NCBI GenBank assembly: GCA_004557805.1
Contig: SFFS01000012.1
Span: 1 to 25,195 of the forward strand
Source: Clostridiales bacterium
GTDB lineage: Bacteria > Bacillota > Clostridia > Christensenellales > Aristaeellaceae
Reading direction: 5' to 3'
Length of the DNA stretch: 25,195 nt
This document shows positions 1 through 6,454 of this stretch, one piece after another. A model generated the notes under the pieces. The model had not been told where the DNA came from, ran no database searches, and worked only from the letters and a program-made list of their open reading frames with translations. Every line of letters starts with the position of its first letter. The stretch's first letter is position 1. Position numbers and translations under genes: made by a program.

Positions 1-749
1 GCGGGCGCAAGAGCATCCTTCCCGGCATCTGCAATCAGGCGACGGTCAACGAGAACCATTCCTTCAAGGCAATCGCGAGCGAAAAGGCCAAGGCGGGCGT
101 TCTGGAGGGCAATCCCATCCATGAGGATATGCTCTGCGCGGCGAAGGCCGTTCATGTGCGGTTCATTCTCAACGTGGCGCTGGACGAGCAAAAGAAGATC
201 GCTGCGGCTTTTGCGGGCGACCTGGAAAAAGCGCATGCCAGCGGCGTGGCGTTCGTGCGCGAGGGCGCGCAGCGCCCCTGCGTGCAGGGCGATATCGTCG
301 TTACCTCCAACGGCGGCTATCCGCTCGATCAGAACCTGTATCAGAGCCCAAAGGCGGTTGCGACGGCCGAGGCCTGCTGCCGCGAGGGCGGCGTGGTCAT
401 TATGTGCTGCTCCTGCGTGGACGGCATGGGCGGAAGCAACTTCGCCAAGCTGATCGTCAGCGGTACGCCCGCGGAAATCGCCGCGCGCCTGAGCCAAATC
501 CCGCCCCGGGAAAGCATTCCGGAGCAGTGGTGCGCGCAGGTGTACGCCAGAATTCTTTCGCATTGCCGCGTGATTCTGGTTTCCACATATCTGGATCATG
601 AACTGATCCGCAAAGCGAACATGATACCCGCCGCGTCGGCCGACGAGGCGCTGGCCATGGCATACGGCATGGTAGGCGCGGACGCGCGCGTGGTGGTAAT
701 TCCGGACGGCGTGTCGGTGCTGGCCGTGCGGGAAGAAAAGGAGACTTGA
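1..749 (+). CDS. LarA-like nickel-dependent lactate racemase family protein (3' part)
   Basis: This is the C-terminal part of a gene that begins before the window; the first complete codon is at base 3 and the frame stays open to TGA at 747-749. The visible 248 residues start with GRKSILPGI followed by an NEN-H segment, a pattern I recognise from the LarA (DUF2088) family. LarA enzymes epimerise 2-hydroxy acids with a nickel-pincer cofactor. The catalytic N-terminal domain lies outside the window, so its residues cannot be checked. The gene is four bases upstream of a split altronate-dehydratase-like pair, with the next ribosome site (AAGGAG) inside its own 3' end. This suggests one operon in which a racemase supplies the right stereoisomer of a hydroxy acid to a dehydratase or lyase. 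Family is fairly sure; substrate is unknown. Confidence 0.8.
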   Translation, partial: GRKSILPGICNQATVNENHSFKAIASEKAKAGVLEGNPIHEDMLCAAKAVHVRFILNVALDEQKKIAAAFAGDLEKAHASGVAFVREGAQRPCVQGDIVVTSNGGYPLDQNLYQSPKAVATAEACCREGGVVIMCCSCVDGMGGSNFAKLIVSGTPAEIAARLSQIPPRESIPEQWCAQVYARILSHCRVILVSTYLDHELIRKANMIPAASADEALAMAYGMVGADARVVVIPDGVSVLAVREEKET

Positions 750-753
750 AAAA

Positions 754-1068
754 ATGCTGAATATTGCCATTCAGGCGGACGAGCTGGACAACGTGGCGAC
801 GGTGTTTGCCGAGGATGTAAAAGACGGCTCGGCGCTGGAAATCCGCGACAAGGCGGGCCATTCCCAGCGGGTGACCGTGATCGGCGACGTGCCCTACGGC
901 CATAAGGTAGCCGTATGCGATATCAAAAAGGGCGAGCACATCATCAAATACGGCGAAGTGATCGGCGGCGCGAGCGCCGACATCAGAAAGGGCGAATACG
1001 TTCATATTCACAACCTGGAAGCGCTTCGCGGGCGCGGCGACCGGAAGGAGGACGAGCACCATGGCTGA
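754..1068 (+). CDS. UxaA-family small subunit, SAF domain (altronate dehydratase N-terminal type)
   Basis: The 104-residue protein is a single SAF domain, as found at the N-terminus of altronate dehydratase (UxaA), D-galactarate dehydratase and the SuyA subunit of sulfolactate sulfo-lyase. Family-like stretches are PYGHKVAVCDIKKGE (about residues 49-63) and the terminal EYVHIHNLEALRGRG. In this family the domain packs on the catalytic subunit and helps close the active site. Here it is a separate gene. Its ATG follows an AAGGAG site and lies 4 bases after the racemase stop. Its last 8 bases overlap the start of the large-subunit gene, so the two subunits are probably translationally coupled and made in equal amounts. 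The substrate is probably a hydroxylated or substituted carboxylic acid. Confidence 0.87.
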   Translation: MLNIAIQADELDNVATVFAEDVKDGSALEIRDKAGHSQRVTVIGDVPYGHKVAVCDIKKGEHIIKYGEVIGGASADIRKGEYVHIHNLEALRGRGDRKEDEHHG

Positions 1069-2239
1069 TACGTTCTTTGGCTACAGGCGGCCGGACGGAA
1101 AATTCGGCGCGCGAAATCTTGTGGCCGTAATTCCCAGCGTCATCTGCACCAACGATATCACGCAGGCGATCTGCCGCCAGGTGCAGGGGACGATCTGCTA
1201 TTGCCATCATCAGGGATGTTGCCAGCTGCCGCTGGATCTGCGGCGCGTGACGGACGTGCTGATTAACCTCGGCAAAAGCCCGAACGTCGGCGCGGCGCTG
1301 ATCGTCAGCCTCGGCTGCGAGGGCACCGATCACGAGCGCATGCTTGAAGAGCTGCGCGCGACGGGCAAGCCCGTGGAAATTATCCGCGTGCAGGAGCTGG
1401 GCGGCACTTCCCGCGCCATTCAGGCGGGCATCGACGCCGCGCAGCGGCTGGCAATGGCCATTTCCGGCATGCAGCGCGAGGAAACGGATATTTCCAACCT
1501 CACCATGGCCATCAAATGCGGCGGCTCCGACACCACCTCGGGCATGGCCTCCAACTGCGTGATCGGCTATGTTGCCGATAAGCTGGTGGACCTGGGCGCA
1601 ACCGTCGTCTTTGGCGAGACGACGGAGTTTCTCGGCGGCGAGCATATCCTGGCGCGCCGCGCCGTCGGCGGAGAAAACGGCCCTGTGGGGCAGAAAATTT
1701 ATGAAATCGTCAACGCGATGGAGACGCGCGCCAAGTCGATCGGCGAGGATATGCGCGGCGGACAGCCGACCCCGGGCAACATCATGGGCGGCCTGTCGAG
1801 CATCGAGGAAAAAAGCCTCGGCGCGATCGTCAAGTCGGGTCATCGCCCCATTCAGGGCGTGCTGGACTATACCGAGAGCATCGGCGATAAAAAGGGCCTG
1901 TGGATCAAGGACGCGCCGGGCCGCGAGCCGGAAATTCTTACCGGCATGGCCGCAACCGGCGCGCAGTGCATGATGTTTTCCACCGGGCGCGGCGCGCCGC
2001 AGGGGTTCCCGTCGATGCCCGTTATCAAAATCTGCGGCAATCCCGTCACCTACGCCCGCATGGAGCACGATATGGATTTGAACGCCGGCCTGATTATCAA
2101 GGGCGAAAAATCGATCGAGCAGGTGGGCGAGGAAGCCTATGCGCTGATGCGCCATGTGCTTTCCGGCAGGATGACGTCCAACGAGGCGCTGTCCTATTTC
2201 GGTTCCGTCGATATTTTCTGCCTTGGCCCCGTGATCTGA
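1061..2239 (+). CDS. UxaA-family large (catalytic) subunit, altronate dehydratase / sulfolactate lyase type
   Basis: This 392-residue protein matches the catalytic C-terminal portion of UxaA/GarD-type dehydratases. Recognisable blocks are the HHQGCCQLPLD segment near residue 50, SLGCEGTDHERM near residue 86, and KCGGSDTTSGMASN around residue 152. Several of these hold the conserved Cys/His/Glu expected of a metal-dependent lyase. Family members remove water (altronate, galactarate) or sulfite (SuyB) from sugar-acid-like substrates. The length fits a stand-alone large subunit, as in SuyB, rather than the fused UxaA of about 495 residues. The ATG at 1061 overlaps the SAF-subunit gene by 8 bases and has a GGAGG site inside that gene. 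The gene ends 17 bases before a strong hairpin. Family assignment is firm; the substrate is not determined. Confidence 0.88.
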   Translation: MADTFFGYRRPDGKFGARNLVAVIPSVICTNDITQAICRQVQGTICYCHHQGCCQLPLDLRRVTDVLINLGKSPNVGAALIVSLGCEGTDHERMLEELRATGKPVEIIRVQELGGTSRAIQAGIDAAQRLAMAISGMQREETDISNLTMAIKCGGSDTTSGMASNCVIGYVADKLVDLGATVVFGETTEFLGGEHILARRAVGGENGPVGQKIYEIVNAMETRAKSIGEDMRGGQPTPGNIMGGLSSIEEKSLGAIVKSGHRPIQGVLDYTESIGDKKGLWIKDAPGREPEILTGMAATGAQCMMFSTGRGAPQGFPSMPVIKICGNPVTYARMEHDMDLNAGLIIKGEKSIEQVGEEAYALMRHVLSGRMTSNEALSYFGSVDIFCLGPVI

Positions 2240-2256
2240 CGAAAGGGAAAAAAAGG

Positions 2257-2290
2257 GGGCCGCCGGAGAACGCGCGTTTTCCGGCGGCCC
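2257..2290 (+). terminator. Hairpin after the racemase/dehydratase operon, terminator or attenuator
   Basis: A perfect 11-bp stem (2257-2267 with 2280-2290, GGGCCGCCGGA arm) extends inwards by three more pairs to a CGCGCG loop. The T-rich tail (GTTCAGTTTT) is weak. It sits just after the dehydratase stop and 32 bases before the pyrophosphatase start, leaving no room for a separate promoter between them. It may only partly stop transcription. Confidence 0.55.
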
Positions 2291-2322
2291 GTTCAGTTTT
2301 CAGAAAAAGGAGAGGTTTGCGC

Positions 2323-2820
2323 ATGCGCATTGTGGAAGCTCATATTGAAATCCCCATGGGAAGCCAGAACAAATACGAAGTCGACCACATGACCGGCAAG
2401 ATCAAGCTCAACCGCGTGCTCTATTCCGCGGCGTTCTACCCGGCGGAATACGGCTTTGTGGAGGATACTCTCAGCAAGGACGGCGATCCGCTCGATATTC
2501 TCGTGCTCACCTCGTCGCCTACGTTTCCCGGATGCTATATCGATTCGCGCATCGTCGGCGGTATCGATATGATCGACTCCGGCCTGGTCGACACGAAGCT
2601 GCTGGCCGTCAACACCGGCGACCCGCGGTATGATTACATCCACGCCCTTGAAGACGTGCCGCCGCATTTGCTGCTGGAACTGGAAAACTTCTTTTCCACC
2701 TACAAGACGATGCAGCACCTGACGACGGAAGTGCGCAGGTTCATGAACGAAAAGGAAGCTATCGCCGTGCTGGACGAATGCTACGAGCGCTATCGCAGGC
2801 AGAAGCGCAGCGCTTCGTGA
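2323..2820 (+). CDS. ppa: Family I inorganic pyrophosphatase
   Basis: A soluble family I pyrophosphatase of 165 residues, the usual size for a bacterial subunit. It hydrolyses diphosphate to two phosphates in the cytoplasm, pulling reactions such as acyl-CoA ligation and nucleic acid synthesis forward. The family signature DGDPLDI is at residues 53-59, giving the metal-binding aspartates D53, D55 and D58. EYGFVEDT just before it and DPRYDYI after it also fit. The start is ATG 2323, preceded by AAAGGAGAGG; the frame is open further upstream, but that extension runs through the hairpin at 2257-2290 and is not homologous. The gene ends directly at a strong terminator shared in space with the convergent LysR gene. 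Read-through from the upstream operon is the only obvious source of transcription. Confidence 0.95.
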   Translation: MRIVEAHIEIPMGSQNKYEVDHMTGKIKLNRVLYSAAFYPAEYGFVEDTLSKDGDPLDILVLTSSPTFPGCYIDSRIVGGIDMIDSGLVDTKLLAVNTGDPRYDYIHALEDVPPHLLLELENFFSTYKTMQHLTTEVRRFMNEKEAIAVLDECYERYRRQKRSAS

Positions 2821-2848
2821 AACCGGATCAGTCCGGTTCTTTTTTTTT
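2821..2848 (+). terminator. Rho-independent terminator of the pyrophosphatase gene
   Basis: A perfect 7-bp stem, AACCGGA (2821-2827) and TCCGGTT (2832-2838), with a TCAG loop, is followed by C and nine T residues (2840-2848). It begins on the base after the pyrophosphatase stop codon. The loop holds the stop codon of the convergent LysR gene (2828-2830 on the minus strand), so the terminator is partly coding DNA for that gene. Confidence 0.9.
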
Positions 2849-3769
2849 GCGCGCAAGCGCGCAGAAAAGCGCCTGCTGCCGCTCCGTCAGCTCCGCGCGG
2901 CCTCCGGCGTATTCGAGGAAACGGCTTGCGGCGGGCGTGCGGTAGGCGTTGGGATCGTAGGTCATGCAGATGAAGTGACAGTTGCGTTCCTCGCCGCGCA
3001 GGCGCAGGCAGTGAATATCCGGATCGTGCAGCACCTGCTGCGTGGAAAGCACGACGGCCACCGCGTCCGGGTTTTCGTGCAGAAGGCTGGAGAGAAACAG
3101 CTCGCTGTCGAAGATCTGCCGCGCGGTTACATCGTGCGCGGAAAGCAGCGCGTGCACTTCCCGGCCCACCTGCGTGGCGATATTATAGCTGATAATGGGC
3201 TGCCCGGCCAGCGCGGAAATGTCGATTTCATTGAGCGCGGCGAGCGGATGCGAGACGTGTACCGCCGCTACATACGACTGCGCGACGACCGGAAGAAACG
3301 TCAGCGAGGGTTCGTCGGGCAGATAGCTGCAAAAGCCCACGTCGTATTCGCCGCTTTTCACACGTGCGGCGATATCGCTCGTCAGCCCCTGATGGACGAC
3401 GAACTGCGTGTTGCTCTGCGTCTGCTTCTGACAGCCGATGATTGTGCGCGGCAGGAAATCGCCCTCGATGGTGAAGATGGTGCCGATGTGCACGACGCCC
3501 TTTTTCTTGTCGCCGTATTCGGTCATGACCGCGATTCCGCGGTCGAGCTCGTCCAGCGCGCGGCGGACGTATTCGGAAAACTCGCGGCCATATTTCGTCA
3601 GGCGCATATTGCGCCCGTCTTTTTGAAAAAGCGAAACGCCCAGCTCCTGTTCGAGCGAGGCGACGGCGGCGCTCAGCGTCGGCTGCGTAATATGCAGCGC
3701 CTCGGCCGCGCGCGTGTAATGCTGCAGTTCGGCGAGCTTGCGGAAATAATACAGATGCGAAAGATTCAC
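2828..3769 (-). CDS. LysR-family transcriptional regulator
   Basis: A LysR-type regulator of 313 residues. The N-terminus (NLSHLYYFRKLAEL, then AAEALHITQPTLSAAVASLE) is the winged helix-turn-helix. The remainder, from about residue 90, is the periplasmic-binding-protein-like effector domain. I place the start at GTG 3769, preceded by GAGGGTGAGG. A consensus promoter at 3797-3825 would start transcription near 3790, so the in-frame ATGs at 3793 and 3835 lie at or upstream of the start of the message. The product begins VNLSHLYYF, matching the usual LysR start. It is divergent from the CoA operon beginning at 3962 and most likely controls it, as LysR proteins typically regulate the adjacent divergent operon. 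The effector is unknown but may be a substrate or CoA ester of that pathway. Confidence 0.93.
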   Translation of the reverse strand: MNLSHLYYFRKLAELQHYTRAAEALHITQPTLSAAVASLEQELGVSLFQKDGRNMRLTKYGREFSEYVRRALDELDRGIAVMTEYGDKKKGVVHIGTIFTIEGDFLPRTIIGCQKQTQSNTQFVVHQGLTSDIAARVKSGEYDVGFCSYLPDEPSLTFLPVVAQSYVAAVHVSHPLAALNEIDISALAGQPIISYNIATQVGREVHALLSAHDVTARQIFDSELFLSSLLHENPDAVAVVLSTQQVLHDPDIHCLRLRGEERNCHFICMTYDPNAYRTPAASRFLEYAGGRAELTERQQALFCALARKKKEPD

Positions 3770-3796
3770 GGCCTCACCCTCTTTATTATTCATACC

Positions 3797-3825
3797 AATA
3801 TAACAACGAACCGGGAGGATGTCAA
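3797..3825 (-). promoter_or_regulatory. Sigma-A type promoter of the LysR gene
   Basis: On the minus strand a perfect -35 box TTGACA (3825-3820) is followed by a 17-bp spacer and TATATT (3802-3797). The predicted start near 3790 leaves a leader of about 20 bases before GTG 3769. The position is decisive for the LysR start codon. Confidence 0.75.
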
Positions 3826-3856
3826 GCAAATTCATAGACGCGCTCTATAGGTTTGC

Positions 3857-3870
3857 GTGAAAAACGTCAC
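3857..3870. promoter_or_regulatory. Candidate LysR operator, GTGA-N6-TCAC
   Basis: A short inverted repeat lies 10 bases upstream of the -35 box of the CoA operon. Its centre is about 53 bases before the predicted transcription start, in the region where LysR activators often bind. It is not a perfect T-N11-A box, so the call is an inference from position and symmetry. Confidence 0.35.
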
Positions 3871-3880
3871 AAGAATCGAT

Positions 3881-3910
3881 TGGACGGATTGAATGAAACA
3901 TGAATATAAT
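3881..3910 (+). promoter_or_regulatory. Promoter of the acyl-CoA redox operon
   Basis: A perfect TATAAT (3905-3910) has a weak -35 (TGGACG, 3881-3886) at 18 bp. The poor -35 suits activation by a regulator. A small palindrome AACAG-ATTTA-CTGTT (3916-3930) covers the predicted start point, and could be an operator or a leader hairpin. The gene starts at 3962 after a GGGAGG site. Confidence 0.65.
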
Positions 3911-3961
3911 TAGACAACAGATTTACTGTTAATCATTTGAAAAATACGGGAGGCAAAAGAT

Positions 3962-5146
3962 ATGAGCAAACTGACGGATGCGGAATTCAAAGCCTATCTC
4001 AAGCAGATTCGCGAGCTGACCGAAGGCCCGCTCGAGGCCATGCAGCAGGAAATCGAAGTGACCAACAAGTTCCCGGCGGAGTTCTATGATCTGTGCATCA
4101 AGAACGATCTTTACCGCTGCTCCCTGCCCGAGCAGTACGGCGGATTCGGCCTGAACGAAAAGGAAATCCTGCAGGTGCAGGAAGAGTTCTCCCGCGGTCC
4201 CGGCGGCATGCGCATGCATCTGCACTACGCGATGGATCTGAACTGGCGCATCCTGGACGATTACGGCTCCGACGAACTGAAGGCCGAATACATGAATAAG
4301 TTCCAGGATAAGGAAATCTTCACCTGCTTTGCGCTGACGGAAAAGACCGGCGGCACCGGCGCCGACCTGCACACGATGGCCGTGCGCGACGGCGACGATT
4401 ATGTGCTCAACGGCGAAAAGTGGCTCATCAGCCATACCGACTGCTGCGAGTTCGCCTACGTCATCGCCGTGACCAACCCCGAAAGCACGAAGGAGGATCG
4501 TCTCAGCGCGTTCTTCGTGCCGGTCAACACGCCCGGCTACGAAGTTATTCCGATGCCGCACATGATGGGCTGCCGCGGCGCCGGTCACACCGGCCTGCGT
4601 TTCACCGATATGCGCCTGAACAAGAAATACCTGCTGGGCAAGGAAGGCCAGGGCCTTGAAATCGCCATGCATTCGCTCAGCGTTTCCCGCGCGCACATTG
4701 CTGCGTCCAACCTGGGCATGTGCCAGCGGATGCTCGAGATCAGCATCGCCCGCGCCAAGGCGCGCGTCACCTTCGGCAAGCCCATCGCCACCCGCCAGAT
4801 GATTAAGGCGAAGATCGCCGATATGGCCATGACCACGCACGCTCTGCGGTGCATGGTGTATGATTTTGCCGAAGAATACATGAAGGATCCGGTCGGCCCC
4901 GACATCGAAGAGAAGGCCGCCATGTGCAAGCTGTTCAGCATCAACGCCACCCGCCTCGTCAGCGACGAGATGCTCGAGATCTTCGGCGGCGAAGGCTACT
5001 TCGAGGATAACGAGTTTGGCCCGGTCGAGCGCCTCTACCGCGACGCGCGCGCCATGTGGCTCGAAGAGGGCGCGCCTTCCGTGCAGCGCATCACCATCGC
5101 CCGCAAGGCGATCCAGAACGGCGGCAAGCTGAACCTGGCAGAATAA
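3962..5146 (+). CDS. Acyl-CoA dehydrogenase family protein (divergent, operon-leading)
   Basis: A 394-residue flavoprotein of the acyl-CoA dehydrogenase fold: N-terminal helices, middle beta domain from about residue 120, and C-terminal helical domain. The flavin-contact segment is LTEKTGGTGAD (from L125), one or two residues longer than the classical LTEPxxGSD. Near the C-terminus LEEGAPSVQR replaces the usual FEGTNQIQR; E369 aligns with the classical catalytic base and is retained. RVTFGKPIATRQM and EIFGGEGYFEDNE are further family blocks. It leads an operon with a CoA-transferase, a second dehydrogenase and EtfBA, so it probably oxidises or reduces a CoA thioester with ETF as partner. The variant motifs suggest a substrate other than a simple short-chain acyl-CoA. 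The ATG follows GGGAGG. No closer subfamily can be named. Confidence 0.9.
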   Translation: MSKLTDAEFKAYLKQIRELTEGPLEAMQQEIEVTNKFPAEFYDLCIKNDLYRCSLPEQYGGFGLNEKEILQVQEEFSRGPGGMRMHLHYAMDLNWRILDDYGSDELKAEYMNKFQDKEIFTCFALTEKTGGTGADLHTMAVRDGDDYVLNGEKWLISHTDCCEFAYVIAVTNPESTKEDRLSAFFVPVNTPGYEVIPMPHMMGCRGAGHTGLRFTDMRLNKKYLLGKEGQGLEIAMHSLSVSRAHIAASNLGMCQRMLEISIARAKARVTFGKPIATRQMIKAKIADMAMTTHALRCMVYDFAEEYMKDPVGPDIEEKAAMCKLFSINATRLVSDEMLEIFGGEGYFEDNEFGPVERLYRDARAMWLEEGAPSVQRITIARKAIQNGGKLNLAE

Positions 5147-5155
5147 TGGAACCGG

Positions 5156-5187
5156 AAAAGGCTGACCGTTTCGGCGGCCAGCCTTTT
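5156..5187 (+). terminator. Intra-operon terminator-like attenuator hairpin
   Basis: A perfect 9-bp stem, AAAAGGCTG (5156-5164) and CAGCCTTTT (5179-5187), ends in a run of five T. It lies between the first dehydrogenase and the CoA-transferase, 9 bases after the stop, with the next ribosome site (GGAGG) right behind it. It should lower expression of downstream genes relative to the first gene. Confidence 0.7.
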
Positions 5188-5202
5188 TCAGATGGAGGCA
5201 GT

Positions 5203-6429
5203 ATGAAACCGCTTGAGGGTATTCGCGTGGTCGATCTGACGACGTATCTGGCTGCGCCGACGACGGTTCGCGTTCTGGGCGAATGGGGCGCGGAATGCAT
5301 CAAGATCGAGCCGCCCAAGGGCGATCCTGCGCGCACGCAGGGCGCCGTGTTCAACATGCCGTACTCCGACGAGGAAAACCTCGCCTTCGACGTGGCGAAC
5401 CTGAACAAGAAGTTCGTCACGCTTGATCTGAAAACGGAAACCGGCCGCGAGGTGGCCTACCGGCTGCTCGAACGCGCGGACGTGTTCGTCACCAGTACGC
5501 GCACGAAGAGCCTGAAAAAAATGGGACTGGATTACGACACGCTGAAGGAAAAATTCCCGCGGCTCGTTTTCGCGCAGATTCTCGGCTACGGCGAGAAAGG
5601 CCCGGAAAAGGACTCCGCCGGGTTTGACGTGACGTGCTACATGGCACGCGGCGGCGTTTTCGGCACGACCGTTAATCGCGGCGACGCGCCGATGATCCCC
5701 ACTAACGGCTTCGGCGATTTCCAGGCGTCGATGGTGCTGGCCAGCGGAGTCTGCGCCGCGCTGTATAACCGCGCGCGCACCGGCTGCGGAGATAAGGTGA
5801 CGGTGAGCCTGCTGCACGCGGCGACGTTCATGCTCAGTACCGGCATCATCAGCGCGCAGTATGGGAATCCGTATCCGAAGAACCGGCGCGAGGTTATCAA
5901 CCCCTTCAATAACGTCTACCGCACCGGCGACGATAAATGGATCGTCATCTGCTGCCCGGAATACGACCGCGATTTCAACAGGCTGATGACGCTGCTGGGG
6001 CGCGCCGATCTGGTAGACAGTCCGGAATATTCCAACTGCGCCGAGGTGAACGCGCGCGGCGAGATCGGCAAGGTCGTCGACATTCTCGACGAATGTTTCG
6101 CCCGTCTGACGCAGAAGGAAGCGCTCGCGCTGTTCAAGCAGAACGACCTGCCCTGCGAGGCGGCGCACGAGCCGCTGGACATCTATGAAGACGAGCAGGT
6201 CTGGGCGAACGATTTTCTCACGAAGATCCATTATCCCAACGCCGAGCGCAATCTGGCCACGAACCCCGTCTGCTTCGCTTCGATGGGCAAGCCCGAATAT
6301 ATCGTCGGCGGCCGTCAGGGCGAACACACCGTGTCGGTGATGCGCGAGCTGGGTTACTCGGCGGAGGAAATCGACCGGGCCATCCGCGAGGGCGCGGTGG
6401 AGGATGCAAAGCCGCTGAAGCGGCTGTAA
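5203..6429 (+). CDS. CaiB/BaiF-type (family III) CoA-transferase
   Basis: A 408-residue family III CoA-transferase, which moves CoA between carboxylic acids through an aspartyl-CoA intermediate. The N-terminus MKPLEGIRVVDLTTYLAAP and the following GAECIKIEPP-GDPAR block are typical. D142 in SAGFDVTCY is the expected catalytic aspartate. The start is ATG 5203 with GGAGG seven bases upstream. The frame is open back to 5056, but the earlier part overlaps the dehydrogenase gene and lacks homology. The gene follows an attenuator hairpin and precedes a second dehydrogenase by 25 bases. With the ligase at the operon's end, this gives two ways to form the CoA ester: ATP-dependent priming, then energy-saving CoA exchange, as in carnitine and caffeate metabolism. 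The acid is unknown. Confidence 0.93.
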   Translation: MKPLEGIRVVDLTTYLAAPTTVRVLGEWGAECIKIEPPKGDPARTQGAVFNMPYSDEENLAFDVANLNKKFVTLDLKTETGREVAYRLLERADVFVTSTRTKSLKKMGLDYDTLKEKFPRLVFAQILGYGEKGPEKDSAGFDVTCYMARGGVFGTTVNRGDAPMIPTNGFGDFQASMVLASGVCAALYNRARTGCGDKVTVSLLHAATFMLSTGIISAQYGNPYPKNRREVINPFNNVYRTGDDKWIVICCPEYDRDFNRLMTLLGRADLVDSPEYSNCAEVNARGEIGKVVDILDECFARLTQKEALALFKQNDLPCEAAHEPLDIYEDEQVWANDFLTKIHYPNAERNLATNPVCFASMGKPEYIVGGRQGEHTVSVMRELGYSAEEIDRAIREGAVEDAKPLKRL

Positions 6430-6454
6430 ACCAAACCTGAAAGGAGATGCAGTA

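Noticed and set aside
983..2155. Long minus-strand open frame (390 codons) opposite the dehydratase large subunit
   Set aside because: It is a shadow of a GC-rich gene: the plus strand has clear family motifs, and the minus translation is His/Arg/Ala-rich with no recognisable domain.
1900..2322. Upstream extension of the pyrophosphatase frame
   Set aside because: It overlaps the dehydratase gene and hairpin, has no pyrophosphatase similarity, and a good ribosome site precedes ATG 2323.
5056..5202. Upstream extension of the CoA-transferase frame
   Set aside because: It lies inside the first dehydrogenase gene and the attenuator; the family N-terminus begins exactly at ATG 5203.
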